A DNA stretch of 64,000 bases. Origin: Cepaea hortensis. Lineage: Eukaryota; Mollusca; Gastropoda; Stylommatophora; Helicidae. The position numbers and the translations under genes were made by a program. Location of the stretch: NCBI GenBank assembly GCA_963921405.1, contig OY992882.1, positions 128,527,212-128,591,211 on the forward strand, given 5' to 3'. The notes beneath the pieces were generated by a model, which was given only the letters and a program-made list of their open reading frames with translations, made no database searches and was not told where the DNA came from. Shown piece after piece: positions 20,108-32,633 of this stretch. Position 1 is the first letter of the stretch. Every line of letters begins with the position of its first letter.

Positions 20108-23100
20108 GGGATTGTGGGAGGGCACCTTCATCTATAGGTTGTGATAATACCAATAATGGGATTGTGGGAGGGCACCTTCATCTATAGGTTGTGATAATAC
20201 CAATAATGGGATTGTGGGAGGGCACCTTCATCTATAGGTTGTGATAATACCAATGGTGGAATTGTGGGAGAAGGCCTTCATCTATAGGTTGTGATACTAC
20301 CAATAATGGGATTGTGGGAGGGCACCTTCATCTATAGATTGTGATACTACCAATGGTGGGATTGTGGGAGAAGGCCTTCATCTATAGGTTGTGATCCTAC
20401 CAATAATGGGATTGTGGGAGAAGGCCTTCATCTATAGGCTGTGATCCTACCGATGGTGGGATTGTGGGAGAAGGCCTTCATCTATAGGTTGTGATACTAC
20501 CAATGGTGGGATTGTGGGAGGGCGCCTTCATCTATAGGTTGTGATACTACCAATAATGGGATTGTGGGAGAAGGCCTTCATCTATAGGTTGTGATACTAC
20601 CAATAATGGGATTGTGGGAGGGCGCCTTCATCTATAGGTTGTGATACTACCAATAATGGGATTGTGGGAGGGCACCTTCATCTATAGGTTGTGATACTAC
20701 CAATAATGGGATTGTGGGAGGGCGCCTTCATCTATATGTGGTGATACAACCAATAATGGGATTGTGGGAGAAGGCCTTCATCTATAGGTTGAGATACTAC
20801 CAATGGTGGGATTGTGGGAGAAGGCCTTCATCTATAGGTTGTGATACTACCAATAATGGGATTGTGGGAGGGCACCTTCATCTATAGGCTGTGATCCTAC
20901 CAATAATGGGATTGTGGGAGGGCACCTTCATCTATAGGTTGTGATAATACCAATAATGGGATTGTGGGAGGGCACCTTCATCTATAGGTTGTGATAATAC
21001 CAATAATGGGATTGTGGGAGGGCACCTTCATCTATAGGTTGTGATAATACCAATGGTGGAATTGTGGGAGAAGGCCTTCATCTATAGGTTGTGATACTAC
21101 CAATAATGGGATTGTGGGAGGGCACCTTCATCTATAGATTGTGATACTACCAATGGTGGGATTGTGGGAGAAGGCCTTCATCTATAGGTTGTGATCCTAC
21201 CAATAATGGGATTGTGGGAGAAGGCCTTCATCTATAGGCTGTGATCCTACCGATGGTGGGATTGTGGGAGAAGGCCTTCATCTATAGGTTGTGATACTAC
21301 CAATGGTGGGATTGTGGGAGGGCGCCTTCATCTATAGGTTGTGATACTACCAATAATGGGATTGTGGGAGAAGGCCTTCATCTATAGGTTGTGATACTAC
21401 CAATAATGGGATTGTGGGAGGGCGCCTTCATCTATAGGTTGTGATACTACCAATAATGGGATTGTGGGAGGGCACCTTCATCTATAGGTTGTGATACTAC
21501 CAATAATGGGATTGTGGGAGGGCGCCTTCATCTATATGTGGTGATACAACCAATAATGGGATTGTGGGAGAAGGCCTTCATCTATAGGTTGAGATACTAC
21601 CAATGGTGGGATTGTGGGAGAAGGCCTTCATCTATAGGTTGTGATACTACCAATAATGGGATTGTGGGAGGGCACCTTCATCTATAGGCTGTGATCCTAC
21701 CAATAATGGGATTGTGGGAGGGCACCTTCATCTATAGATTGTGATACTACCAATGGTGGGATTGTGGGAGAAGGCCTTCATCTATAGGTTGTGATCCTAC
21801 AAATAATGGGATTGTGGGAGAAGGCCTTCATCTATAGGCTGTGATCCTACCGATGGGGGGATTGTGGGAGAAGGCCTTCATCTATAGGTTGTGATACTAC
21901 CAATGGTGGGATTGTGGGAAGGCGCCTTCATCTATAGGTTGTGATACTACTAATAATGGGATTGTGGGAGAAGGCCTTCATCTATAGGTTGTGATACTAC
22001 CAATAATGGGATTGTGGGAGGGCGCCTTCATCTATAGGTAGTGATACTACTAATAATGGGATTTTGGGAGGGAGCCTTCATCTATAGGTTGTGATCCTAT
22101 CAATAATGGGATTGTGGGAGAAGGCCGTCATCTATAGGTTGTAATACTACTAATAATGGGATTGTGGGAGGGAGCCTTCATCTATATGATGTGATCCTAC
22201 CAATAATGGGATTGTGGGAGGGCACCTTCATCTATAGGTTGTGATACTACTAATAATGGGATTGTGGGAGAAGGCCTTCATCTATAGGTTGTGATACTAC
22301 CAATAATGGGATTGTGGGAGGGCACCTTCATCTATAGGTTGTGATACTACCAATAATAAGATTGTGGGAGAAGGCCTTCATCTATAGGTTGTGATACTAC
22401 CAATAATGGGATTGTGGGAGAAGGCCTTCATCTATAGGTTGTGATACTACTAATAATGGGATTGTGGGAGGAAGCCTTCATCTATAGGTTGTGATCCTAC
22501 CAATAATGGGATTGTGGGAGGGCACCTTCATCTATAGGTTGTGATACTACCAATAAAGGGATTGTGGGAGGGCACCTTCATCTATAGGTTGTGATACTAC
22601 CAATTATGGGATTGTGGGAGGGAGTCTTCATCAATAGGTTGTGATACTACCAATAATGGGATTGTGGGAGGGCGCCTTCATCTATAGGTTGTGATACTAC
22701 CAATAATGGGATTGTGAGAGGGCACCTTCATCTATAGGTTGTGGTACTACCAATAGTGGGATTGTGAGAGGGAGCCTTCATCTATAGGTTGTGATACTAC
22801 CAATGGTGGAATTGTGGGAGAAGGCCTTCATCTATAGGTTGTGATACTATTAATAATGGGATTGTGGGAGGGCACCTTCATCTATAGGTTGTGATACTAC
22901 CAATAATGGGATTGTGGGAGGGAGCCTTCATCTATAGGTTGTGATACTACCAATAATGGGATTGTGGGAGGGCACCTTCATCTATAGGTTGTGATACTAC
23001 CAATAATGGGATTGTGGGAGGGCACCTTCATCTATAGATTGTGATACTACCAATGGTGGGATTGTGGGAGAAGGCCTTCATCTATAGGTTGTGATACCAC

Positions 23101-26100
23101 CAATGGTGGGATTGTGGGAGAAGGCCTTCATCTATAGGTTGTGATACTACCAATAATGGGATTGTGGGAGGGCACCTTCATCTATAGGCTGTGATCCTAC
23201 CAATAATGGGATTGTGGGAGGGCACCTTCATCTATAGATTGTGATACTACCAATGGTGGGATTGTGGGAGAAGGCCTTCATGTATAGGTTGTGATACTAC
23301 TAATAATGGGATTGTGGGAGAAGGCCTTCATCTATAGGTTGTGATACTACCAATAATGGGATTGTGGGAGGGAGCCTTCATCTATAGGTTGTGATCCTAT
23401 CAATAATGGGATTGTAGGAGAAGGCCGTCATCTATAGGTTGTGATACTACTAATAATGGGATTGTGGGAGAGAGCCTTCATCTATAGGTTGTGATCCTAC
23501 CAATAATGGGATTGTGGGAGGGCACCTTCATCTATAGGTTATGATACTACCAATAATAAGATTGTGGGAGAAGGCCTTCATCTATAGGTTGTGATCCTAC
23601 CAATAATGGGATTGTGGGAGAAGGCCTTCATCTATAGGTTGTGATTTACTAATAATGGGATTGTGGGAGGAAGCCTTCATCTATAGGTTGTGATCCTACC
23701 AATAATGGGATTGTGGGAGGGCACCTTCATCTATAGGTTGTGATACTACCAATAAAGGGATTGTGGGAGGGAGCCTTCATCAATAGGTTGTGATACTACC
23801 AATAATGGGATTGTGGGAGGGCACCTTCATCTATAGGTTGTGATACTACCAATAATGGGATTGTGGGAGGGAGCCTTCATCTATAGGTTGTGATACTACC
23901 AATAATGGGATTGTGGGAGGGCACCTTCATCTATAGGTTGTGATACTACCAATAATGGGATTGTGGGAGGGCACCTTCATCTATAGGTTGTGATACTACT
24001 AATAATGGGATTGTGGGAGGGAGCCTTCATCTATAGGTTGTGATCCTATCAATAATGGGATTGTGGGAGAAGGCCGTCATCTATAGGTTGTGATACTACT
24101 AATAATGGGATTGTGGGAGAGAGCCTTCATCTATAGGTTGTGATCCTACCAATAATGGGATTGTGGGAGGGCACCTTCATCTATAGGTTGTGATACTACT
24201 AATAATGGGATTGTGGGAGAAGGCCTTCATCTATAGGTTGTGATACTACCAATAATGGGATTGTGGGAGGGCACCTTCATCTATAGATTGTGATACTACC
24301 AATGGTGGGATTGTGGGAGAAGGCCTTCATCTATAGGTTGTGATACCACCAATGGTGGGATTGTGGGAGAAGGCCTTCATCTATAGGTTGTGATACTACC
24401 AATAATGGGATTGTGGGAGGGCACCTTCATCTATAGGCTGTGATCCTACCAATAATGGGATTGTGGGAGGGCACCTTCATCTATAGATTGTGATACTACC
24501 AATGGTGGGATTGTGGGAGAAGGCCTTCATGTATAGGTTGTGATACTACTAATAATGGGATTGTGGGAGAAGGCCTTCATCTATAGGTTGTGATACTACC
24601 AATAATGGGATTGTGGGAGGGAGCCTTCATCTATAGGTTGTGATCCTATCAATAATGGGATTGTGGGAGAAGGCCGTCATCTATAGGTTGTGATACTACT
24701 AATAATGGGATTGTGGGAGAGAGCCTTCATCTATAGGTTGTGATCCTACCAATAATGGGATTGTGGGAGGGCACCTTCATCTATAGGTTATGATACTACC
24801 AATAATAAGATTGTGGGAGAAGGCCTTCATCTATAGGTTGGGATCCTACCAATAATGGGATTGTGGGAGAAGGCCTTCATCTATAGGTTATGATTTACTA
24901 ATAATGGGATTGTGGGAGGAAGCCTTCATCTATAGGTTGTGATCCTACCAATAATGGGATTGTGGGAGGGCACCTTCATCTATAGGTTGTGATACTACCA
25001 ATAAAGGGATTGTGGGAGGGCACCTTCATCTATAGGTTGTGATACTACCAATTATGGGATTGTGGGAGGGCACCTTCATCTATAGGTTGTGATACTACCA
25101 ATAATGGGATTGTGGGAGGGAGCCTTCATCTATAGGTTGTGATACTACCAATAATGGGATTGTGGGAGGGCACCTTCATCTATAGGTTGTGATACTACCA
25201 ATAATGGGATTGTGGGAGGGCACCTTCATCTATAGGTTGTGATACTACTAATAATGGGATTGTGGGAGGGAGCCTTCATCTATAGGTTGTGATCCTATCA
25301 ATAATGGGATTGTGGGAGAAGGCCGTCATCTATAGGTTGTGATACTACTAATAATGGGATTGTGGGAGAGAGCCTTCATCTATAGGTTGTGATCCTACCA
25401 ATAATGGGATTGTGGGAGGGCACCTTCATCTATAGGTTGTGATACTACTAATAATGGGATTGTGGGAGAAGGCCTTCATCTATAGGTTGTGATACTACCA
25501 ATAATGGGATTGTGGGAGGGCACCTTCATCTATAGGTTATGATACTACCAATAATAAGATTGTGGGAGAAGGCCTTCATCTATAGGTTGTGATCCTACCA
25601 ATAATGGGATTGTGGGAGAAGGCCTTCATCTATAGGTTGTGATATTACTAATAATGGGATTGTGGGAGGAAGCCTTCATCTATAGGTTGTGATCCTACCA
25701 ATAATGGGATTGTGGGAGGGCACCTTCATCTATAGGTTGTGATACTACCAATAAAGGGATTGTGGGAGGGCACCTTCATCTATAGGTTGTGATACTACCA
25801 ATTATGGGATTGTGGGAGGGAGCCTTCATCAATAGGTTGTGATACTACCAATAATGGGATTGTGGGAGGGCACCTTCATCTATAGGTTGTGATACTACCA
25901 ATAATGGGATTGTGGGAGGGCGCCTTCATCTATAGGTTGTGATACTACCAATAATGGGATTCTGAGAGGGCACCTTCATCTATAGGTTGTGGTACTACCA
26001 ATAGTGGGATTGTGAGAGGGAGCCTTCATCTATAGGTTGTGATACTACCAATAATGGGATTGTGGGAGGAAGCCTTCATCTATAGGTTGTGATACTACCA

Positions 26101-29100
26101 ATAATGGGATTGTGGGAGGGAGCCTTCATCTATAGGTTGTGATACTACCAATAATGGGATTGTAAGAGGGCACCTTCATCTATAGGTTGTGATACTACCA
26201 ATAATGGGATTGTGGGAGGGCGCCTTCATCTATAGGTTGTGATACTACCAATAATGGGATTGTGGGAGGGCGCCTTCATCTATAGGTTGTGATACTACCA
26301 AAAATGGGATTGTCGGAGGGCACCTTCATCTATATATTGTGATACTACCAATAATGGGATTGTGGGAGGGAGCCTTCATCTATAGGTTGTGATACTACCA
26401 ATAATGGGATTGTGGGAGGGCGCCTTCATCTATAGGTTGTGATACTACTAATAATGGGATTGTGGGAGGGAGCCTTCATCTATATGTTGTGATCCTACCA
26501 ATAATGGGATTGTGGGAGGGCACCTTCATCTATATGTTGTGATCCTACCAATAATGGGATTGTGGGAGAGCGCCTTCATCTATAGGTTGCGATACTACCA
26601 ATAATGGGATTGTGTTAGAAGGCCTTCATCTATAGGTTGTGATACTACTAATAATGGAATTGTGGGAGGGAGCCTTCATCTATAGGTTGTGATCCTACCA
26701 ATAATGGGATTGTGGGAGGGCACCTTCATCTATAGGTTGTGATCCTACCAATAATGGGATTGTGGGAGGGTGACTTCATCTATAGGTTGTGATACTACCA
26801 ATAATGGATTGTGGGAGGGCGCCTTCATCTATAGGTTGTGATACTACCAATAATGGGATTGTGGGAGGGCACCTTCATCTATAGGTTGTGATACTACCAA
26901 TAATGGGATTGTGGGAGGGCACCTTCATCTATAGGTTGTGATACTACCAATAATGGGATTGTGGGAGGGCACCTTCATCTATAGGTTGTGATACTACCAA
27001 TAATGGGATTGTGGGAGAAGGCCTTCATCTATAGGTTGTGATACTACCAATGGTGGGATTGTGGGAGAAGGCCTTCATCTATAGATTGTGATACTACCAA
27101 TAATGGGATTGTGGGAGGGCGCCTTCATCTATAGGTTGTGATACTACTAATAATGGGATTGTGGGAGGGAGCATTCATCTATAGGTTGTGATCCTATCAA
27201 TAATGGGATTGTGGGAGAAGGCCGTCATCTATAGGTTGTGATACTACTAATAATGGGATTGTGGGAGGGAGCCTTCATCTATAGGTTGTGATCCTACCAA
27301 TAATGGGATTGTGGGAGGGCACCTTCATCTATAGGTTTTGATACTACTAATAATGGGATTGTGCTAGAAGGCCTTCATCTATAGGTTGTGATACTACCAA
27401 TAATGGGATTGTGGGAGGGCACCTTCATCTATAGGTTGTGATACTACCAATAATAAGATTGTGGGAGAAGGTCTTCATCTATAGGTTGTGATCCTACCAA
27501 TAATGGGATTGTGGGAGAAGGCCTTCATCTATAGGTTGTGATACTACTAATAATGAGATTGTGGGAGGAAGCCTTCATCTATAGGTTGTGATCCTACCAA
27601 TAATGGGATTGTGGGAGGGCACCTTCATCTATAGGTTGTGATACTACCAATAAAGGAATTGTGGGAGGGCACCTTCATCTATAGGTTGTGATACTACCAA
27701 TTATGGGATTGTGGGAGGGAGTCTTCATCAATAGGTTGTGATACTACCAATAATGGGATTGTGGGAGGGCGCCTTCATCTATAGGTTGTGATACTACCAA
27801 TAATGGGATTGTGAGAGGGCACCTTCATCTATAGGTTGTGGTACTACCAATAGTGGGATTGTGAGAGGGAGCCTTCATCTATAGGTTGTGATACTACCAA
27901 TGGTGGAATTGTGGGAGAAGGCCTTCATCTATAGGTTGTGATACTACCAATAATGGGATTGTGGGAGGGCACCTTCATCTATATGTTGTGATACTACCAA
28001 TAATGGGATTGTGGGAGGGCGCCTTCATCTATAGGTTGTGATACTACCAATAATGGGATTGTGGGAGAAGGCCTTCATCTATAGGTTGTGATACTACCAA
28101 TGGTGGGATTGTGGGAGAAGGCCTTCATCTATAGGTTGTAATACTACCAATAATGGGATTGTGGGAGGGCACCTTCATCTATAGGCTGTGATCCTACCAA
28201 TAATGGGATTGTGGGAGGGCACCTTCATCTATAGATTGTGATACTACCAATGGTGGGATTGTGGGAGAAGGCCTTCATCTATAGGTTGTGATACTACTAA
28301 TAATGGGATTGTGGGAGAAGGCCTTCATCTATAGGTTGTGATACTACCAATAATGGGATTGTTGGAGGGCGCCTTCATCTATAGGTTGTGATACTACTAA
28401 TAATGGGATTGTGGGAGGGAGCCTTCATCTATAGGTTGTGATCCTATCAATAATGGGATTGTGGGAGAAGGCCGTCATCTATAGGTTGTGATACTACTAA
28501 TAATGGGATTGTGGGAGGGAGCCTTCATCTATAGGTTGTGATACTACCATTAATGGGATTGTGGGAGGGCACCTTCATCTATAGGTTGTGATACTACCAA
28601 TAATAAGATTGTGGGAGGGCACCTTCATCTATATGTTGTGATCCTACCAATAATGGGACTGTGGGAGAGCGCCTTCATCTATAGGTTGTGATACTACCAA
28701 TAATGGGATTGTGTTAGAAGGCCTTCATCTATAGGTTGTGATACTACTAATAATGGGATTGTGGGAGGGAGCCTTCATCTATAGGATGTGATCCTACCAA
28801 TAATGGGATTGTGTGAGGGTACCTTCATCTATAGGTTGTGATCCTACCAATAATGGGATTGTGGAAGTGTGCCTTCATCTATAGGTTGTGATACTACCAA
28901 TAATGGGATTGTGGGAGGGCGCCTTCATCTATAGGTTGTGATACTACCAATAATGGGATTGTGGGAGGGCACCTTCATCTATAGGTTGTGATACTACCAA
29001 TAATGGGATTGTGGGAGGGCGCCTTCATCTATAGGTTGTGATACTACCAATAATGGGATTGTGGGAGAGAGCCTTCATCTATAGGTTGTGATACTACCAA

Positions 29101-30232
29101 TAATGGGATTGTGGGAGGGCACCTTCATCTATAGGTTGTGATACTACCAATAATGGGATTGTGGGTGGGAGCCTTCATCTATAGGTTGTGATACTACCAA
29201 TAATGGGATTGTGGGAGGGCGCCTTCATCTATAGGTTGTGATACTACTAATAATGGGATTGTGGGAGGGAGCCTTCATCTATATGTTGTGATCCTACCAA
29301 TAATGGGATTGTGGGAGGGCACCTTCATCTATATGTTGTGATCCTACCAATAATGGGATTGTGGGAGAGCGCCTTAATCTATAGGTTGTGATACTACCAA
29401 TAATGGGATTGTGTTAGAAGGCCTTCATCTATAGGTTGTGATACTACTAATAATGGGATTGTGGGAGGGAGCCTTCATCTATAGGTTGTGATCCTACCAA
29501 TAATGGGATTGTGTGAGGGCACCTTCATCTATAGGTTGTGATCCTACCAATAATGGGATTGTGGGAGGGTGCCTTCATCTATAGGTTGTGATACTACCAA
29601 TAATGGGATTGTGGGAGGGCGCCTTCATCTATAGGTTGTGATACTACCAATAATGGGATTGTGGGAGGGCACCTTCATCTATAGGTTGTGATACTACCAA
29701 TAATGGGATTGTGGGAGGGCACCTTCATCTATAGGTTGTGATACTACCAATAATGGGATTGTGGGAGGGCACCTTCATCTATAGGTTGTGATACTAATAA
29801 TAATGGGATTGTGGGAGAAGGCCTTCATCTATAGGTTGTGATACTACCAATGGTGGGATTGTGGGAGAAGGCCTTCATCTATAGATTGTGATACTACCAA
29901 TAATGGGATTGTAGGAGGGCACCTTCATCTATAGGCTGTGATCCTACCAATAATGGGATTGTGGGAGGGCGCCTTCATCTATAGGTTGTGATCCTACCAA
30001 TGATGGGATTGTGGGAGGGCGCCTTCATCTATAGGTTGTGATCCTACCAATAATGTTATTTTGGGAGAAGGCCTTCATCTATAGGTTGTGATCCTACCAA
30101 TAATGGGATTGTGGGAGGGCGCCTTCATCTATAGGTTGTGATACTACTAATAATGGGATTGTGGGAGAAGGCCTTCATCTATAGGTTGTGATACTACTAA
30201 TAATGGGATTGTGGGAGAATGCCTTCATCTAT
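20108..30232 (+). repeat. 50-bp satellite, block A, about 202 units
   Basis: The unit, counted from line to line, is exactly 50 bp: GGGATTGTGGGAGGGC(A/G), then CCTTCATCTATAGGTTGTGA and TACTACCAATAAT. The positions before CCTTCATC vary (GGGCACC, GGGCGCC, GAAGGCC, GGAGCC). Single-base indels at about 23645, 24890 and 26805 shift the register. Higher-order repeats are visible: 20111-20910 recurs at 20911-21710, and the segment around 23092 recurs at 24341. No coding potential: 50 is not a multiple of 3 and each frame is stopped. Confidence 0.98.
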
Positions 30233-30444
30233 TGTGATGTAAGTGATGTGTCATCAATGTTGTAGAGTTTTGAGATATAGTTAGATTGTCTTTGTAAAGT
30301 GAATTGTGGAAAGCAGAAAGTTTCGGAAAGAAAGTGACTTGTAATTTTGGGAAAAAAATTGTTGACTGACAACATTACGACCTACAATTACACTCAACGC
30401 CATACAAACCTAATCAAAACTTAGTGACAAACATACACACCACA

Positions 30445-30726
30445 TCAAATAGACGCTAATTTATTTCCTCCAAAAACAAAGCAGGTCTTCTGTGCCATCT
30501 GAAACCCTTGCCCGTAGAGGTCATTTGTGTTTTGAAGTAACGACCCTACAGTTCCTAGCCCAAATTTCAACCGTTCTTCACCGCATCCAGGACACTTGAG
30601 TATATTTTTCTTTCTATATACTTTCGGATGCAAATTTAGGCACATATTGCAAATAGAACACAATTGTAAATTGTTCACGTTACTAACAACTTGTAACAAA
30701 TTGTGTGTCTGATATTTCATTTGCAT
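30445..30726 (-). CDS. Antisense 93-residue ORF with zinc-ribbon-like cysteines (copy 1)
   Basis: The minus strand of the element leader encodes a 93-residue frame with CSICNMC near residues 22-28 and KCPGCGEERLKFG near 44-56, i.e. two Cys-x2-Cys pairs about 20 residues apart, as in small zinc ribbons. ATG is at 30726, and the start region lies just upstream of the gag ATG on the opposite strand. I do not recognise the protein. It may be a captured host fragment, a remnant of another element, or chance. It is repeated in all copies, but they are too alike for conservation to be informative. Confidence 0.3.
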   Translation of the reverse strand: MQMKYQTHNLLQVVSNVNNLQLCSICNMCLNLHPKVYRKKNILKCPGCGEERLKFGLGTVGSLLQNTNDLYGQGFQMAQKTCFVFGGNKLASI

Positions 30727-30734
30727 TTTCCATC

Positions 30735-31496
30735 ATGTCGTCATTAAATGATTTCATCGATATGGGGTTGAAGTTAAAGTTAACAGGTGATGTGTTAATA
30801 AAGTGGAGTGAGAAGAAATACTCTGAATACCACGAGCGTGAAGAAAGAGCGGCTGAAAGAGCTGCCAAGCAAGTAGAGGCAGAAACAGCATTAAAGCAGG
30901 CAGAGACTGACGCAGCTTTAAAGCAAGCAGAGATAGCAGCTCAAAGTAAACAGGAAGAGCTGGAAGTGCAATTAAAAATCAAACAACTTGATACTGAGAC
31001 GGCCATAAACAAGGAGTCCAAGAAATCTGAGAGACTGGAGAAAGAAAACCAGTACAAGAAATATCAAGGTATCGTAAGACATTATACCTCGGGTGACTGC
31101 ATTGCAGCCTTCACCCAAAATTTTGAGACTTTAATGGCCCATTACCAGGTCCCATTGTCTGAATGGAATATAATTTATATGAGAAGTTTATCAGGGGAGC
31201 CTCTGAAAGTCATAGAGACTATCCCCAAAGACCTCAGGAAAGATTACCATTATCTAAAATCAAAGATTATGGCACATTTTATGTTAGATGAGGCAGGTTA
31301 CAGAGAACAATTCAGCAAGTTGAGCCCCAAACCGACTCAAACGTTCTCTGACTACCTCTGCTTAGTCCGAGATATATTTTCCAAATGGACTTCAGCAGCT
31401 AAAATTGATAAGAACTATAAAAAGTTAGAAGATCTTATCATCAGAGATAAAGTCATTTCATCCATTCCATCAGCATTTTCAAAATTTTTGCAATAG
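30735..31496 (+). CDS. gag: Gag-like protein with SCAN-like domain (copy 1)
   Basis: The first ATG is at 30735 (the open frame extends upstream only through a GTG, which a eukaryote would not use), giving 253 residues. Residues about 24-108 are Ala/Glu/Lys/Gln-rich with heptad character, probably a coiled coil (REERAAERAAKQVEAETALK). Residues about 165-253 match the capsid C-terminal, SCAN-like fold seen in invertebrate gypsy Gag proteins: YHYLKSKIMAHF, then SPKPTQTFSDYLCLVRDIFSKW and LIIRDKVISSIP. The nucleocapsid zinc knuckle that should follow is missing: a TAG stop comes right after KFLQ. Inferred: virus-like-particle subunit in origin; here C-terminally truncated by an internal deletion. 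Confidence 0.8.
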   Translation: MSSLNDFIDMGLKLKLTGDVLIKWSEKKYSEYHEREERAAERAAKQVEAETALKQAETDAALKQAEIAAQSKQEELEVQLKIKQLDTETAINKESKKSERLEKENQYKKYQGIVRHYTSGDCIAAFTQNFETLMAHYQVPLSEWNIIYMRSLSGEPLKVIETIPKDLRKDYHYLKSKIMAHFMLDEAGYREQFSKLSPKPTQTFSDYLCLVRDIFSKWTSAAKIDKNYKKLEDLIIRDKVISSIPSAFSKFLQ

Positions 31497-31497
31497 A

Positions 31498-32607
31498 ATG
31501 AATCTTTTAGATTTAGAGCCAATGGCAAACTCGGAAAATCTATTGACAGAACTGACAGACGCTAGGTTCTTTACGAAGGTAGACATGACAAAAGGTTACT
31601 GGCAAATAGCAGTAGACGAACAGAGCAGACATCTGACAGCTTTTGCCACACCTTGGGGACTGTACGAATGGTGCAAACTTCCATTTGGGCTTGTCAATGC
31701 CCCAGCAACATTCGTACGTATGACACGACTTCTACTAGTAGACATACCGAATATTATCTGTTACATAGACGACATTTGTGTTCACACAAAGACGATGACA
31801 GACCACATAAAGACATTAGAACAGACATTTGAACGCATTAGACAGCACGGACTGACGGTGAAGCCTGTAAAAGTAGACATAGCCTATCAGGAAATATCCT
31901 TCTTGGGGTACAAAATATCTAATGGCTTTGTCACGACAGACGATAACATTGTGTCCAAAATACTAAAACTCTCACTTCCGACTACGAAAAAGCAAGTCAG
32001 AAGTTTGTTGGGACTTATAAATTATTATAGGCAGTTCATACCAGATTTTGCTGAACTGACCGAAGTATTTACTAACTTATTAACAAAAGATCAACCCGAG
32101 AAAATTGTAAGCAATGAATGCCTTAAATTTGCATTCCATAAAGTATTATCTTATTTCTCTGTGAATAGTTTAAAGAATCCCATTCTCAAATTGCCAAATT
32201 CTCTTATTTTTTTTTTTTTCATATTACGCACAGACGCGAGCTCCGTAGCGATTGGAGCAGTTCTGTTACAGGAACATGATAACATCCTACATCCTGTATA
32301 TTACTTCTCGAGAAAATTAAAACCTAGAGAACGCTCTTGGTCGACACCGCAGTTGGAAGCCCTTGCTCTAGTTGAGGGTATAACTAAATTTTCCAGATTC
32401 CTTCTGGGACGTCATTTTGTTGTCGAGTCTGACAGTAGTCCGTTGAGATTTATCAATTCAGGTGTACCTTCCAACCAAATGATAGCTCGCTGGTCTCTTA
32501 AACTTCAAGATTACAGCTTTGAAGTTCGACACATCGCGGGCAGAACCAACACGATTGCCGATCTTTTGTCCCGTTGTCCGACCAACCCAGTAAGCGCCAA
32601 TGTCTGA
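31498..32607 (+). CDS. pol: RT-RNase H fragment of pol (copy 1, single open frame)
   Basis: 369 codons starting one base after the gag stop, in the +1 frame. The RT starts inside the domain at LEPMANSENLLTELTDARFF; the motif A aspartate is D29 (KVDMTKGYWQI), PFGLVNAPATF is at about 62-72, and the catalytic box YIDD at 89-92. FLGYKIS and SLLGLINYYRQFIPDF follow. RNase H residues are visible in RTDASS, LEALALVE and VESDSSPL, and the domain ends ADLLSRCPTN before TGA. N-terminal RT fingers, protease and integrase are absent. The frame is continuous only because the T-run at 32208-32219 has 13 T and is followed by CAT. The ATG is formal; a functional polyprotein is unlikely. Confidence 0.85.
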   Translation: MNLLDLEPMANSENLLTELTDARFFTKVDMTKGYWQIAVDEQSRHLTAFATPWGLYEWCKLPFGLVNAPATFVRMTRLLLVDIPNIICYIDDICVHTKTMTDHIKTLEQTFERIRQHGLTVKPVKVDIAYQEISFLGYKISNGFVTTDDNIVSKILKLSLPTTKKQVRSLLGLINYYRQFIPDFAELTEVFTNLLTKDQPEKIVSNECLKFAFHKVLSYFSVNSLKNPILKLPNSLIFFFFILRTDASSVAIGAVLLQEHDNILHPVYYFSRKLKPRERSWSTPQLEALALVEGITKFSRFLLGRHFVVESDSSPLRFINSGVPSNQMIARWSLKLQDYSFEVRHIAGRTNTIADLLSRCPTNPVSANV

Positions 32608-32633
32608 GTGCAGTGTGTAAAATACACTCAGAC
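32602..32633 (+). other. 9-bp perfect hairpin overlapping the pol stop codon
   Basis: GTCTGAGTG (32602-32610) pairs with CACTCAGAC (32625-32633) across a 14-nt loop. The TGA stop lies within the left arm. The same hairpin is present in copies 2-4. Confidence 0.75.

Noticed and set aside
20108..30232. CRISPR-like array
   Set aside because: There are no unique spacers: the entire 50-bp unit repeats, and the context is an animal genome.
30705..30734. Upstream start for the gag frame
   Set aside because: The frame extension opens with GTG, not ATG; the first ATG is at 30735 (and at the equivalent positions in copies 2-4).
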